From the NCBI GenBank assembly GCA_016177875.1, contig JACOUL010000044.1, positions 1-64,000 of the forward strand: a stretch of DNA of 64,000 bases, given 5' to 3'. A model generated the notes under the pieces. It did not search any database. It was given only the letters and a program-made list of their open reading frames with translations, and had not been told where the DNA came from. Shown here piece by piece: positions 1-8,701 of this stretch. The stretch is from Burkholderiales bacterium. GTDB lineage: Bacteria; Pseudomonadota; Gammaproteobacteria; Burkholderiales; Burkholderiaceae_D. The stretch's first letter is position 1. Each line of letters begins with the position of its first letter. The translations under genes were made by a program, and so were the position numbers.

Positions 1-141
1 AGTTTGGATGAGCAGGTCAGATTGTTTGTTGCGCATTTGAGTGGCCTGTCGAATCAGGATGCTCTGCAAACCTCGGGCGTACTGTCCGAGAAATTTTGGT
101 TGAAACGTGTTTTGTCAAAAAACTTTTGCGGATCTGCTTAG
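1..141 (+). CDS. C-terminal end of an unidentified gene cut by the left edge
   Basis: Frame 1 is open from the first base to a TAG at 139-141, giving 46 residues that read like the end of a soluble protein (contains VRLFVAHLSGLSNQDAL). The start lies outside the window. Its last four bases overlap the stop of the convergent lipoprotein gene. The composition is plausible for coding, but no family is recognised and the stretch is short enough to be open by chance. Confidence 0.35.
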   Translation, partial: SLDEQVRLFVAHLSGLSNQDALQTSGVLSEKFWLKRVLSKNFCGSA

Positions 142-674
142 CGGACAACCCGAACTTTCCAATCGAGAATACCCGCCCCACCATTTTTAACCTTTCCTGC
201 AAAAGTTTCTGCGCATGAATTTTCAGGCGCTTGATATGCAACTTGGGTGCCTGAGCTGTCTGTAATTTGGATGCCGCATGCAAGGGACTGATTTGTAACT
301 ACGAAGCGGATCAGATACGTTTGGCCAGCTAAAGGGTTAAAGGAAGCTGTAAAACTGCAATTTCGGTTTTGCGCAATACGTGACTCACCATACAAGACTG
401 CGAAAGTGAGGGACACCCCTGCTGCGACGGAGGCTGGGCCCAAGATTTCTCGGTCATTCGCAGGCCACTTCCAATCTATTCTGCTGCCATGTTTCGATGG
501 GATGCAGTTTAAATCGTCATATGCGAAAACGTTGAATCCTTTTGATGTTGTATTTGTTGAGTCAGAAGTTAAGTCAAAGGAAACGCTAGCCGATGGGTGG
601 TCGTTCGGAATTTTATAAGAGGATGCACATCCCGAAAGAAATATGAGTGCGGTCAAAGCTGCAAATTTATTCAT
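138..674 (-). CDS. Predicted outer-membrane lipoprotein, function unknown
   Basis: The protein has 178 residues when started at MNKF; six codons upstream there is another ATG in frame. Residues 1-16 form a lipoprotein signal with lipobox LSGC, the Cys at 16 being the predicted lipidated residue. A Ser at position +2 favours outer-membrane sorting. The mature part is mixed polar with three further Cys residues and no recognised domain. A central hydrophobic stretch (GPASVAAGVSLTFAVLYG) could be a buried strand or a weak membrane segment. It has no obvious operon partner: the next gene on the same strand lies about 100 bp upstream. Confidence 0.7.
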   Translation of the reverse strand: MNKFAALTALIFLSGCASSYKIPNDHPSASVSFDLTSDSTNTTSKGFNVFAYDDLNCIPSKHGSRIDWKWPANDREILGPASVAAGVSLTFAVLYGESRIAQNRNCSFTASFNPLAGQTYLIRFVVTNQSLACGIQITDSSGTQVAYQAPENSCAETFAGKVKNGGAGILDWKVRVVR

Positions 675-776
675 TTTTGTATTGATTTCCATGTGCAGGT
701 TCTGAGTGACTGGCCTACCGCAGCGCTGACCCGCGCCGGTAGGCGTAGGCGTCGAGCAATAAGTTAGAAACTATTT

Positions 777-1199
777 TTAGTAAATGACTTGAGAGCATTC
801 CAGCTTTCCACTCTTACATTGCGGGCAGTTTTCACCCGATTCAAAGTCGAGGATAAGACTGCCTTTCGTTTTACATTGAGGGCAAATTACGGTGTCAATG
901 GGATAGTGAACACGTCCCCACTCCTGACCAGACGGCTCGGCTAAGAGAAACTCTCCAGTTGGATGGCGTGACCATTCCGTTCGCGGCGGTTTCTTTTTAT
1001 GTTTATATACAAGTCTCTTCTCAACCTTAAATAGCTCTATAACCTCCGCTATCTCTGGCCCCCAAAAATTTTTCGTCGGCAAATCAAATAAAGTTAGACA
1101 CTCCTTGCAAACTGCGCTGCTGGCGCCTTCATGATGAGAATGACCGCTGCAAAAATCGAAGTCACACTCTGTACATTTACAGCGCTGTCCAAATCCCAT
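777..1199 (-). CDS. Zinc-ribbon protein of unknown function
   Basis: About 140 residues. The internal ATG opening MGFGQRCKC was preferred because the 33 residues upstream of it are basic and do not look like part of a fold. There are two metal-binding halves. The N-terminal half has CKCTEC and CKEC with a His-rich loop (GHSHHEG). The C-terminal half has CPQCKTKG and CPQCKSGK, a classic rubredoxin-like zinc ribbon. A likely small nucleic-acid- or protein-binding factor; no family name can be given. The Shine-Dalgarno at this start is weak. Confidence 0.55.
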   Translation of the reverse strand: MGFGQRCKCTECDFDFCSGHSHHEGASSAVCKECLTLFDLPTKNFWGPEIAEVIELFKVEKRLVYKHKKKPPRTEWSRHPTGEFLLAEPSGQEWGRVHYPIDTVICPQCKTKGSLILDFESGENCPQCKSGKLECSQVIY

Positions 1200-1486
1200 G
1201 AAACGTCCGCTTTCTAACTGTTTAATTAGGAAGAAACCCAACGTCCGCCTAAATCGGTAGCCTGTCTGCCTAAATCTTTTGACAAAGCAGCTAGGCAATT
1301 GATTTGACGGCGGATTTCTCCTAAAAATTTTAAAAAAGCATACCTAATTTTCTGACAAAATCAGCAAGAGTGTAACGCACTTCCTGAACCGCAAACCCAA
1401 TCCAGCCGGCCACTGAAAAAAGCAATTGACTGCCGTTTTCGCAGACCGCATCATCCAGTGATAAACAAGTAGCGCCAAGGGAGACC

Positions 1487-1960
1487 ATGAGCAGCACCAT
1501 CAACGCGGCTTACAAATACCAGCATGAAGACGGCACGCGCCTGACGGGCAAACATTTCCTGATCATGGCAGCTGCCGTGTTGACGGAAATATTGCTATTC
1601 CTGTTTTTCCCTCCTGCCGGTTTTGTCATGGTGGTCGTCTGGCTGATTGTCTTGGGCATAGCCTGGCCCAAGAAAAAGATTTGTTTGTACCCACGCTACT
1701 TCATCTGCGGCGATACCATCATTTATTACCGGCGCGTCAGCAAACTCACGCTGATGCCGGAGCAAGGGGTGCTGTCGCTTACTTGGGGAAATCAAAAATC
1801 TTTTCAGCTGAAACGCGACAACTTTCCTACCGCCGCGCGCAAGGACTTCAAGATCGCCAAGAACAAGCAGCTCAAGTTCGACAAGGTGAGCGGCAAGATT
1901 ATTGAAAAGATCGTGTCGGCGAATCCGGATGTGCAGCTGGTCGGAATCGAACATCCATGA
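1487..1960 (+). CDS. Two-TM membrane protein heading the radical SAM cassette
   Basis: A 157-residue protein with a good ribosome site (AAGGGAG, 3-4 nt before ATG). Residues ~24-58 contain two adjacent hydrophobic segments split by a short PPAG turn, typical of a helical hairpin. The remaining ~100 residues are basic and soluble, probably cytoplasmic. The fold resembles small YcxB/PH-like membrane proteins, but this is a guess. Its TGA overlaps the ATG of the radical SAM gene by four bases, so the two are almost certainly translationally coupled. That makes it a candidate membrane anchor or transport helper for the cassette. Confidence 0.75.
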   Translation: MSSTINAAYKYQHEDGTRLTGKHFLIMAAAVLTEILLFLFFPPAGFVMVVVWLIVLGIAWPKKKICLYPRYFICGDTIIYYRRVSKLTLMPEQGVLSLTWGNQKSFQLKRDNFPTAARKDFKIAKNKQLKFDKVSGKIIEKIVSANPDVQLVGIEHP

Positions 1961-3786
1961 ACGCCGCCACCGTCCCAATCGCGCCCGTCTTCACCCGCAA
2001 CATCCATTTACTGTACAGCCCTACGCTGGCGTGCAACCTGAGTTGCCGCTATTGTTATCTGGGCGAGCAAACGACGACTGCGGGGCTGAAGAACGATGCG
2101 GCGCGCGCAGTCGATACTTTGCGTTTTGCGCTTGACGCCTTGCGCGATGCCGGCGTGTTGGCATTCAACGTATCGCTGCACGGCGGCGAAGTCACGGCCT
2201 TGCCGCCGCTGGTGCTGGAAGATTTATTCAAGATCGTTCGTCAGCACTATCTGCAGCATTTTGATGAAATCACTGCGCTCGGGCATAAAAAATCGTCACC
2301 GCATATCAAGACGAATTTATTTAAATTCGCCAGCCTTTACGATTTGCTGGACCGCCATAAGGTATCGGTCAGCGCCAGCATCGACTTGCCGCTGTCCATG
2401 CACGCTAAATATCGCACCACGCGAAGCGGCGGCGATTGGCTGGCGCGCACGCTGGACAATATCCGGCTGCTGGCGCGCTACCCGCACGGCAAAAAAATTT
2501 CGGCGACAATTTGCAGCGAGCATTTGACCGACATCCCTGCCTTCATCAAAGATATCTGGTTCATTCATCGAGAACTCGGCTTCGACATGAACCAGTTCAA
2601 TTTGATGTTTGCCTTTGCGTCGGAATTGAATGATGCCGACAAAGGCAAAGAAGTGTTGACGCCGACCACGCCGGCAGAGCAAAAGGCGCTGTACGATGCA
2701 TTGAAGGCGGAATTCACCGGCACCGAATTGGAAGAAGGTTTGCGCCGCAATTGGTTCGATGAATTCAAGCCATCCTACTGCACCAATGCTTTCAATTGCG
2801 GCGAGCGTTTTTATTTATTGCAAAGCGACGGTTCAGTGTATTCCTGCGTGCGCGGACAAGGTATCGAAGAATTCAAATACGGCAATGTGTTTGAAGACCG
2901 CATCGACGATATTTTGGCCAATGGCGCGCGCAAGATTAGCCAGATTCATCAGACGCATGGCTTCGACGACGGCTGCGGCGGCTGCAATCAATTATCGCGA
3001 TGCCACACCGGCTGCGCGGTGGTGAAACATCAAAGCAAGAGCGGCCGTTCGTATACCTGCGACTTGCAGAAAATGATTTACCGCGACAACCCGCGTTCCT
3101 TCCCGGCCGATAGCGAAGCCAAGCAAAAGAACTACGCACGTTACTATGCGCGCGCCATGCATCCGCAATTGTCTTTCGACGCGGTTGCAGCGCAACCGGC
3201 CAAAACCGCTCTCATTCCGGACGACTTGCGGCAAGAAAAAAATAGCTTGCAAGCCTTGATCGATGCCGACCCGGTTTTGCAAACGCTCTACAGCGCCGAC
3301 GCCTTCACGCTGGCAATCGGCGATGAATTGGTCGCGCTGCGTTCGCAGCTATTCAAAACAACGTCCGATTGGCATACGCTTAGCGCCGGCGATCCGGTGA
3401 AGCTGCATTTTAGGCGGGCGCTGTTCGATATCCATTGCGACGAACCCACACGCAATACTTTGTATTTGCAAATGCTGCGCGATACGCCGGTGGTGTATGG
3501 CGATGACCAGCGCAGCAAACAAGCGCATCTGTTTACTTACCAAATCTATGCCGATCATGTGCAGCAAAGCGATCGCCTCGGCGCCGACTTTGTCATGGTC
3601 GATCTGAGCGATATCATCGGCATGCATCGGCACTTGTATCAGCACGGCGTGCTGAACAATCTATTTTTCACTACACTCTATTTGCGCGACTATCATTATC
3701 AGAAGCAGAAGAACAATGCCTTCTACCATATTCAAGCGGTAAATCTTCCGTTTCAGAATTTCGAATTCTTTTATTTGGCGAAGTAA
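1957..3786 (+). CDS. Radical SAM/SPASM protein, candidate peptide-modifying enzyme
   Basis: A 609-residue enzyme. Residues C26, C30 and C33 form the CX3CX2C radical SAM [4Fe-4S] motif (ACNLSCRYCYLGE). A SPASM-type auxiliary cluster region lies at about residues 270-380, with Cys in CTNAFNC, YSCVRG, CGGCNQLSRCHTGC and YTC. Enzymes with this pairing usually install thioether or C-C crosslinks in ribosomal peptides, or mature a partner enzyme (family knowledge). The last ~200 residues form an extra domain that I do not recognise, rich in aromatic residues at its end (FFYLAK). It overlaps the upstream membrane gene by ATGA and is followed after 2 nt by the Asn-tailed small protein, the obvious substrate or partner candidate. 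Confidence 0.88.
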   Translation: MNAATVPIAPVFTRNIHLLYSPTLACNLSCRYCYLGEQTTTAGLKNDAARAVDTLRFALDALRDAGVLAFNVSLHGGEVTALPPLVLEDLFKIVRQHYLQHFDEITALGHKKSSPHIKTNLFKFASLYDLLDRHKVSVSASIDLPLSMHAKYRTTRSGGDWLARTLDNIRLLARYPHGKKISATICSEHLTDIPAFIKDIWFIHRELGFDMNQFNLMFAFASELNDADKGKEVLTPTTPAEQKALYDALKAEFTGTELEEGLRRNWFDEFKPSYCTNAFNCGERFYLLQSDGSVYSCVRGQGIEEFKYGNVFEDRIDDILANGARKISQIHQTHGFDDGCGGCNQLSRCHTGCAVVKHQSKSGRSYTCDLQKMIYRDNPRSFPADSEAKQKNYARYYARAMHPQLSFDAVAAQPAKTALIPDDLRQEKNSLQALIDADPVLQTLYSADAFTLAIGDELVALRSQLFKTTSDWHTLSAGDPVKLHFRRALFDIHCDEPTRNTLYLQMLRDTPVVYGDDQRSKQAHLFTYQIYADHVQQSDRLGADFVMVDLSDIIGMHRHLYQHGVLNNLFFTTLYLRDYHYQKQKNNAFYHIQAVNLPFQNFEFFYLAK

Positions 3787-3788
3787 AC

Positions 3789-4148
3789 ATGAGCGCGCCA
3801 CCACTGGAAAAACTAGCCTACGTCACCGAGTGCTTCATGAATGCGGCCAATGTTCCGGATAATCTGGAACGTGCGACGCTGGAAGAATGGCTGGTGCGAT
3901 GGTGGCAGCTTGAACGGCCGGGCAACCATTACGCGATCTATCACCAGAAAAAAGTGTATTGCTATGCCGACGGCAAGCTCGCGCAAAGTTTTTCCTTGGA
4001 TGCGGCAAACGGCTCGAGAACGCTGCGCTGCGACGGCCGCAAGATTTCGGTGGTCAACGGCCAAACGTTTGAACAAGTCGCCGAGGTGGATGTGGGAGGG
4101 GACGGCGACGGCGCCGCGCTCTCGAACAACAATAACAACAACGGCTGA
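3789..4148 (+). CDS. 119-aa protein with Asn6-Gly tail, possible modification substrate
   Basis: Starts 2 nt after the radical SAM stop and so is co-transcribed. Residues 1-~100 look like a small folded domain (Trp/Tyr-rich EEWLVRWWQLERPGNHYAIY, then beta-like segments). The last 20 residues are low complexity: an acidic/Gly stretch (GGDGDGAALS) followed by six Asn and a final Gly, encoded by AAY repeats at 4126-4143. A leader-like domain with a short repetitive tail beside a SPASM enzyme fits a RiPP precursor, but the body is larger than most leaders. It could equally be a recognition or chaperone protein. No family recognised. Confidence 0.7.
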   Translation: MSAPPLEKLAYVTECFMNAANVPDNLERATLEEWLVRWWQLERPGNHYAIYHQKKVYCYADGKLAQSFSLDAANGSRTLRCDGRKISVVNGQTFEQVAEVDVGGDGDGAALSNNNNNNG

Positions 4149-4163
4149 CATGCACGCAAGGCC

Positions 4164-5423
4164 ATGGACAATCTAAGCCATTCGCTCACCGGCCTGGCCG
4201 CCGGCGAACTCATCCATCGCAGCCTGCCGCAAGAACCCGAAGAGGGACTGCAGCGTATCCGCCGCCGCCTTTTGCTGGTGAGCTGCTGGCTGGCCAGCAA
4301 TTTCCCCGATCTGGATATCCTTCTGTCGCGCTTATTACCCAAGCCGCTCGGTTATTTGCTGCACCATCGCGGCCACACCCACACGATTCTGTTTGCCGTC
4401 CTGTTGGCGCTGTTGCTTACCGGCGTGATTTGCCTGCTGTGGCCGGCGGCCCGCCGTCTGCTGGAAAACAGTCGCAGCGCGCGGCTCGGCATGGCTTTGG
4501 CCATGATCGTCGGCTTCGGCTTGCACTTGGCGATGGATTACCTCAATAACTATGGCGTTCATCCTTTCCACCCCTTTGATTCGCGCTGGTTTTATGGCGA
4601 CATGGTGTTTATTGTCGAGCCGATGTTTTGGATTGCCTTCGGCGTTCCGCTGATCATGTGCATAGCGCGGCATACCATCAAATGGCCGCTGCTTGCCGGC
4701 TTGCTTGCGGTACCGGCCTATTCCGCCGGCAAAGGATTCCTCGCTTGGGGATCGCTCGCAGCTCTCCTCCTGATCGCGCTGTTTTTGGCGGTGATCCAAT
4801 CCAAAGCCGGCCAACGCGGCAAAGCGGCTTTTGTATGCGCCATATTAATTATGTTGGCTTTCTTGGGAATCCAAGGCGCCGCCTCCGGTATCTCGCGCGG
4901 CGTGGTTGAAGCGCACTTAAATAGAATCGACCCGGACAGCCGCGTCGCCGATGTCGCCCTGACGGCTTACCCCAGCCATCCGCTGTGCTGGACTTTTGTC
5001 TCTTTGGAAACCAAGGAAGCCGCCGATACGTATCGCCTGCGGCGCGGCCATTTAAGCTTGGTGCCCGGCTGGGTGCCGGTTAGCACTTGTCCGCCGGCGT
5101 TTTCGGAAGTCGCCGAAGACTTGAACCTGGACCCGGCGATCGTCTTCGCCGAGGAAGAGACCGGGAGCATTTCCTGGCTGCGGACCCTTTCGATTACGAA
5201 TTGCCACTTCGAAGCCTGGCTGCGCTTTGCCCGCATGCCGCTGGTGAAGAACACCACCGCCACCGATTTCCGCTTTGGCGGCGGCCCAAAAGGCAACTTC
5301 ACAACCATTGATCTCAAATATCTTGGGGAGAGCAAGTGCTCACCCTATGCGCCGACTTGGGATATGCCTCGCGAAGATCTTCTCGGACCTAGTGAGTCAC
5401 TCGCGCGATTTCACAATTTTTAA
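4164..5423 (+). CDS. YdjM/DUF457-type membrane metal-dependent hydrolase
   Basis: A 419-residue protein opening MDNLSHSLTGLAAGEL, the conserved start of the inner-membrane YdjM/YbcI group. It carries the family His/Asp signatures NFPDLDIL and HHRGHTHT, plus a later HLAMDYLNNYG. Six or so hydrophobic segments fill residues ~60-250. A C-terminal ~170-residue soluble extension follows (residues ~250-419). The natural substrate of the family is not established. It lies 15 nt after the Asn-tailed protein in the same direction, so it probably belongs to the same transcript; whether it is functionally linked is unknown. Confidence 0.8.
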   Translation: MDNLSHSLTGLAAGELIHRSLPQEPEEGLQRIRRRLLLVSCWLASNFPDLDILLSRLLPKPLGYLLHHRGHTHTILFAVLLALLLTGVICLLWPAARRLLENSRSARLGMALAMIVGFGLHLAMDYLNNYGVHPFHPFDSRWFYGDMVFIVEPMFWIAFGVPLIMCIARHTIKWPLLAGLLAVPAYSAGKGFLAWGSLAALLLIALFLAVIQSKAGQRGKAAFVCAILIMLAFLGIQGAASGISRGVVEAHLNRIDPDSRVADVALTAYPSHPLCWTFVSLETKEAADTYRLRRGHLSLVPGWVPVSTCPPAFSEVAEDLNLDPAIVFAEEETGSISWLRTLSITNCHFEAWLRFARMPLVKNTTATDFRFGGGPKGNFTTIDLKYLGESKCSPYAPTWDMPREDLLGPSESLARFHNF

Positions 5424-5539
5424 AGAATGTTTCTATAAAGCACTCCCCAAAAGGAGAGTCGCATTCCACCAAGCAACATCCTATAGTGGTTTGGACGGCG
5501 CAAAAATCACGCCGCACTAATAAAAATGAGGAGACAAAC

Positions 5540-6204
5540 ATGATCACTACCATCCGTTCCGCACAAAAAATTTTCCTGGGTGCTGCTTTGGCGGCAACCA
5601 GCCTGATGGCCCAAGCCGCTTGTTTAGACAACATCGTCCTGGTCCACGGCAATACCGCTTATCCGTCCAGCTGGAATAACACTGTCTCTACTTTGAAAGG
5701 CCGCGGCTATGTCGATTCCCAGCTTTACCGTCCGAGCTGGGGTTCCAAGACTTGCGCTTCCTGCAACGATCACAACAGCACCAATACAAACGTCGTCAAG
5801 ACCGCCCTTCAGCAAGCCAAAGCCGCATCGTGCACCGGCAAGATCGACGTCATCGGCCACTCGATGGGTGTGACCCTGGCCATGAAAGCGATTAATGAAC
5901 TAGGCTACTCCGGTTACGTGAACACCTTCGTCGGCGTGGCCGGCGCTCAGCACGGCTTGAATTCCTGCGGCGTTTATCCATGGAATGTCTGGAGCTCTAC
6001 CTGCGGTTCCGCCGGCTTGTCGATCGACAGCCCGCTGATCCAATCAGTCAAGAACAAGCGTTATGGCGCCAAGATGTATTCGATCAAGAGCTGGATCGTA
6101 CCAGCAACGTCGATATGCAAAACGCGACTTACGACTATGCTCTCGGTCACTTCGGCCTGCAGTCCAGCACCACCAGCAAGCAAGCCGATCTGCTCATGAA
6201 TTAA
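5540..6204 (+). pseudogene. Secreted family-2-like lipase, apparently frameshifted near 6092-6096
   Basis: Starts MITTIRSAQK after a strong ribosome site (GAGGAGA). Residues 1-27 are a signal peptide ending AQA. The mature part has the oxyanion segment LVHGN and the nucleophile elbow GHSMG (Ser ~113). In the starting frame the sequence becomes foreign after KMYSIKSW and stops at 6199. In the neighbouring frame it continues sensibly as DRTSNVDMQ...LGHFGLQSS to a TAA at 6202-6204. By comparison with LipA-type lipases this supplies the catalytic Asp (DRTS) and His (LGHFGL). One missing base, for example a G in TGGGAT, would restore the frame. Either a real loss-of-function mutation or a sequence error. 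Confidence 0.75.
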
Positions 6205-6226
6205 ACCCGGATTCGTCTCCGCGCTC

Positions 6227-6260
6227 GGGCCGGCATCGCAATGCGAGTCGGCCCTTTTTT
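6227..6260 (+). terminator. Rho-independent terminator after the lipase
   Basis: GGGCCG and CGGCCC arms enclose a ~15-nt partly paired loop and are followed directly by a run of T at 6254-6260. It lies 22 bp beyond the lipase stop. Confidence 0.8.
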
Positions 6261-6307
6261 ATTCCATTCCGGTTTGTTTGCCTTCTGCCGTTCTCGGCGG
6301 TAATCTG

Positions 6308-7597
6308 TTGCCACAACAACGAAAGCCGCCTCTCTTGCAACGCATTCTGCTCATCCTTACCGAGTTCCCGCCCCGCATCGGCGGCATGCAAACCCACGCC
6401 GCCTATCTCTCGCGCCATTTGGCGGAACACGGTTATTGCATCGAGGTGCTGACCCATCGTTCGTCCGATCCGGCATTGAAAAAAGAAGCAGCGGCATACG
6501 ACCGCGCCCAACCATTTGCCATACATCGCGTACTCGGCCGCTTGTCATACCAGCACAATCTGCAGTTGATCGCGCGCCACGCGAAAAATTTCTCGCCCGA
6601 TCTGATTTATTCCTCCACCGTGTTCTACGGCGTCTTGCAAGAACGCACCGGCATCCCCGTCATTTGCAGATCGGTCGGCAACGATGTGATGCGCCCTTGG
6701 CTGGGCTATCCCTATCGTTTCGCAAGCGGCTGCTTGAATAGCCCTCGATTGGAACGGCTGGTACATGGCTGGCTAGAGAAGGATTGGTATCCGGACTGGG
6801 CAGAAGCGCTCTTTCGCAAGAAGCGGGAAACGTTAATGGCGCAATCGGCGCGCGCCGCTTCGGCCATTCTCGCCAATAGCGAATTCACTGCGCGGCTGTT
6901 GCGCGACGCGCAGGTTCCGAGCGAGCGCATTCACACCGTGGTGGGCGGCGTCGATAGTCAACGCTTTTACGTCGCCGACGCCTGCAAGCTCAGTGCCCGG
7001 CGCGCGCTTGGATTGCCCGAGTCCGGATTCTTATTGATGACCGCGTGCCGATTGGTGGCAAAAAAAGGGATCGACTTGCTGCTCGATGCACTGCCTCGAT
7101 TGCGGCAAACCGTGCCGCAAGTCCATTTGGTCGTAGTGGGAGACGGCAAGTACCGTGCGCGCTTTGAGCGTCATTGCGCCGAACAGGGCATGAACAACGT
7201 TATCTTCGCTGGCCGCGTGCCGCATGAAGACATTCATCGCTACTACACCGCGTGCGATTTATTTATTCTCGCCAGCCGCGAAAGCATCAATCCCGTCACC
7301 GGCACGCGCGATGTCGAAACCATGGGGCGCGTGTTGTGCGAAGCCAATGCGGCCGGCATTCCCGTACTCGCCAGCCGGTCCGGCGGCATACCCAGCGTCA
7401 TCACCGACGGCGTGAACGGATTATTATTCGATGCGGAAAATATCGAGCAATTGATCAATCGGGTCGTCTATCTCAAAAACAATCCTGACGTGCAAAACAA
7501 AATCGTGGAACAAGGCTTGAGCCGTGCCCGCGAGGAATTCGATTGGTCGAGCATACTCAATGCCCATCGACGCGTGTTTCATCAGCTTGCGTCGTAA
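6308..7597 (+). CDS. GT4-family glycosyltransferase (GT-B fold)
   Basis: About 429 residues from the TTG at 6308; a TTG at 6278 is an alternative and neither has a strong ribosome site. The N-terminal acceptor domain opens RILLILTEFPPRIGGMQTHA, a classic GT4 start with the Gly-Gly loop. The C-terminal nucleotide-sugar domain has RLVAKKGIDLLLDALP, VVVGDGKYR and the donor-binding E-x7-E-like region ETMGRVLCEANAAGIPVLAS. It probably moves a hexose from a nucleotide sugar to a surface glycan or lipid. No other glycan genes are adjacent, so the acceptor cannot be inferred. Confidence 0.85.
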   Translation: MPQQRKPPLLQRILLILTEFPPRIGGMQTHAAYLSRHLAEHGYCIEVLTHRSSDPALKKEAAAYDRAQPFAIHRVLGRLSYQHNLQLIARHAKNFSPDLIYSSTVFYGVLQERTGIPVICRSVGNDVMRPWLGYPYRFASGCLNSPRLERLVHGWLEKDWYPDWAEALFRKKRETLMAQSARAASAILANSEFTARLLRDAQVPSERIHTVVGGVDSQRFYVADACKLSARRALGLPESGFLLMTACRLVAKKGIDLLLDALPRLRQTVPQVHLVVVGDGKYRARFERHCAEQGMNNVIFAGRVPHEDIHRYYTACDLFILASRESINPVTGTRDVETMGRVLCEANAAGIPVLASRSGGIPSVITDGVNGLLFDAENIEQLINRVVYLKNNPDVQNKIVEQGLSRAREEFDWSSILNAHRRVFHQLAS

Positions 7598-7654
7598 GAC
7601 GCTTCGCCTGCTATAGTTTCAACCCATGTAAATTCCGTTTAAGAGAGCGCATAC

Positions 7655-8071
7655 TTGCCCCACTCCTACACTTTAACCGTGCGCGACTACGAGGTCGATT
7701 CGTACGGTGGCGTCAATAACGCCACGTTCTTGAACTACATGGAAGAAGGCCGCAAGCTTTACCTGGCCACGATCGGTTTGGATTTGCGCGCGCTCTTTTA
7801 TAAGAACATCGGCTTTGTCGTGACCCGATATGAAATCGATTACCTGCGCTCGCTGGTCGCGGGCAATGAAATCGAAATCGAGACCAACATGACGCGCCTG
7901 TCGCGCCTGAAATTTCAATTCGAGCAAAACATTTACTTGTTGCCCGAGCGCGTGCCGGTGGTCAAAGCCATCAATACCGGCGTGCCGATCAATGTTGAAA
8001 AAAATCGCGCGGAATGGTCGCCGGAATTGGATGAATTGCTGGGGCATTTCCTCGTGCCGGCGAAGGCGTAA
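7655..8071 (+). CDS. Hotdog-fold acyl-CoA thioesterase, YbgC/4HBT type
   Basis: A 138-residue single-domain protein with a TTG start preceded by AAGAGAG. The segment VRDYEVDSYGGVNNATFLNYMEEGR matches the 4HBT active-site block (D-x-D-xx-G-x-VNN-x-x-Y/F-xx-Y), although here YGGVNN replaces the common GHVNN. The rest fits a hotdog fold. It is expected to hydrolyse acyl-CoA thioesters in the cytoplasm. It follows the glycosyltransferase by 57 bp with no clear terminator between, so co-transcription is possible. Confidence 0.85.
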   Translation: MPHSYTLTVRDYEVDSYGGVNNATFLNYMEEGRKLYLATIGLDLRALFYKNIGFVVTRYEIDYLRSLVAGNEIEIETNMTRLSRLKFQFEQNIYLLPERVPVVKAINTGVPINVEKNRAEWSPELDELLGHFLVPAKA

Positions 8072-8085
8072 TCCCCCTTCAGTAC

Positions 8086-8445
8086 TTACGATCGCAAATA
8101 GCGCTCAATAGCCTCCCGTATCAAACTCACGCTTATCGCGTCCGCCTGAATAAAGTGAATGCCGATTCGGTAATCGTTTATTCCCATTTCCACGCAAGAC
8201 CTTACTCGGCCGCAGGCCAAGGTTCTTTGCCAGGACCGCCTGGCAGGCACGTCGAAACTGGTCGCGCATAACTGGCCAATCTGCAAAGGCATCGGCAGTA
8301 CGAGACTGATACCGCCCGTGGAAAGATCGAGAGTCGACATGAATTGGAATGCCATCCCATGCGATGCAAATATCGCGGAGCTCAGCAGTATTTTTCTCGC
8401 TGACTTTCGCATGTCTCCGCCTACAAGAGGCGCGTTTACCGACAT
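8086..8445 (-). CDS. Single-domain PilZ protein (c-di-GMP receptor)
   Basis: A 119-residue protein with a strong GAGGAGG ribosome site. Both PilZ binding motifs are present: RKSAR (RxxxR) near residue 13 and DLSTGG (DxSxxG) near residue 40. It should therefore bind cyclic di-GMP. It is convergent with the thioesterase. A paralogue of similar size lies at 12010-12348, on the other side of the depolymerase/two-component region. Confidence 0.8.
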   Translation of the reverse strand: MSVNAPLVGGDMRKSARKILLSSAIFASHGMAFQFMSTLDLSTGGISLVLPMPLQIGQLCATSFDVPARRSWQRTLACGRVRSCVEMGINDYRIGIHFIQADAISVSLIREAIERYLRS

Positions 8446-8659
8446 TTCACCTCCTCGTAGAACTCCTTTTGATTTCGAAGGCTCCGCAAAAATGCCCGCT
8501 CATCATGCCGATGAGCGAGCCAAATCCTGGCCGTTGGAGACAATGCCGGGACACTAAGAGCTTCAACACAATGAAACCGACCCGCCTACCAGCCAAATCG
8601 GCCTCATTATGTTAGAAGCTCTAAGTTAAACGAGATCCGCCATTAGGCTGCACGAAGCC

Positions 8660-8691
8660 TTAGGGCTGACGAAAATATCCGCCAGCCCTAA
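8660..8691 (-). terminator. Inverted repeat downstream of the PHB depolymerase
   Basis: Perfect 9-bp arms (TTAGGGCTG / CAGCCCTAA) flank a 14-nt loop, 10 bp past the depolymerase stop. No T-run follows on the minus strand, so it may only stabilise the 3' end or act weakly. Confidence 0.45.
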
Positions 8692-8701
8692 TGGATTCAC
8701 A

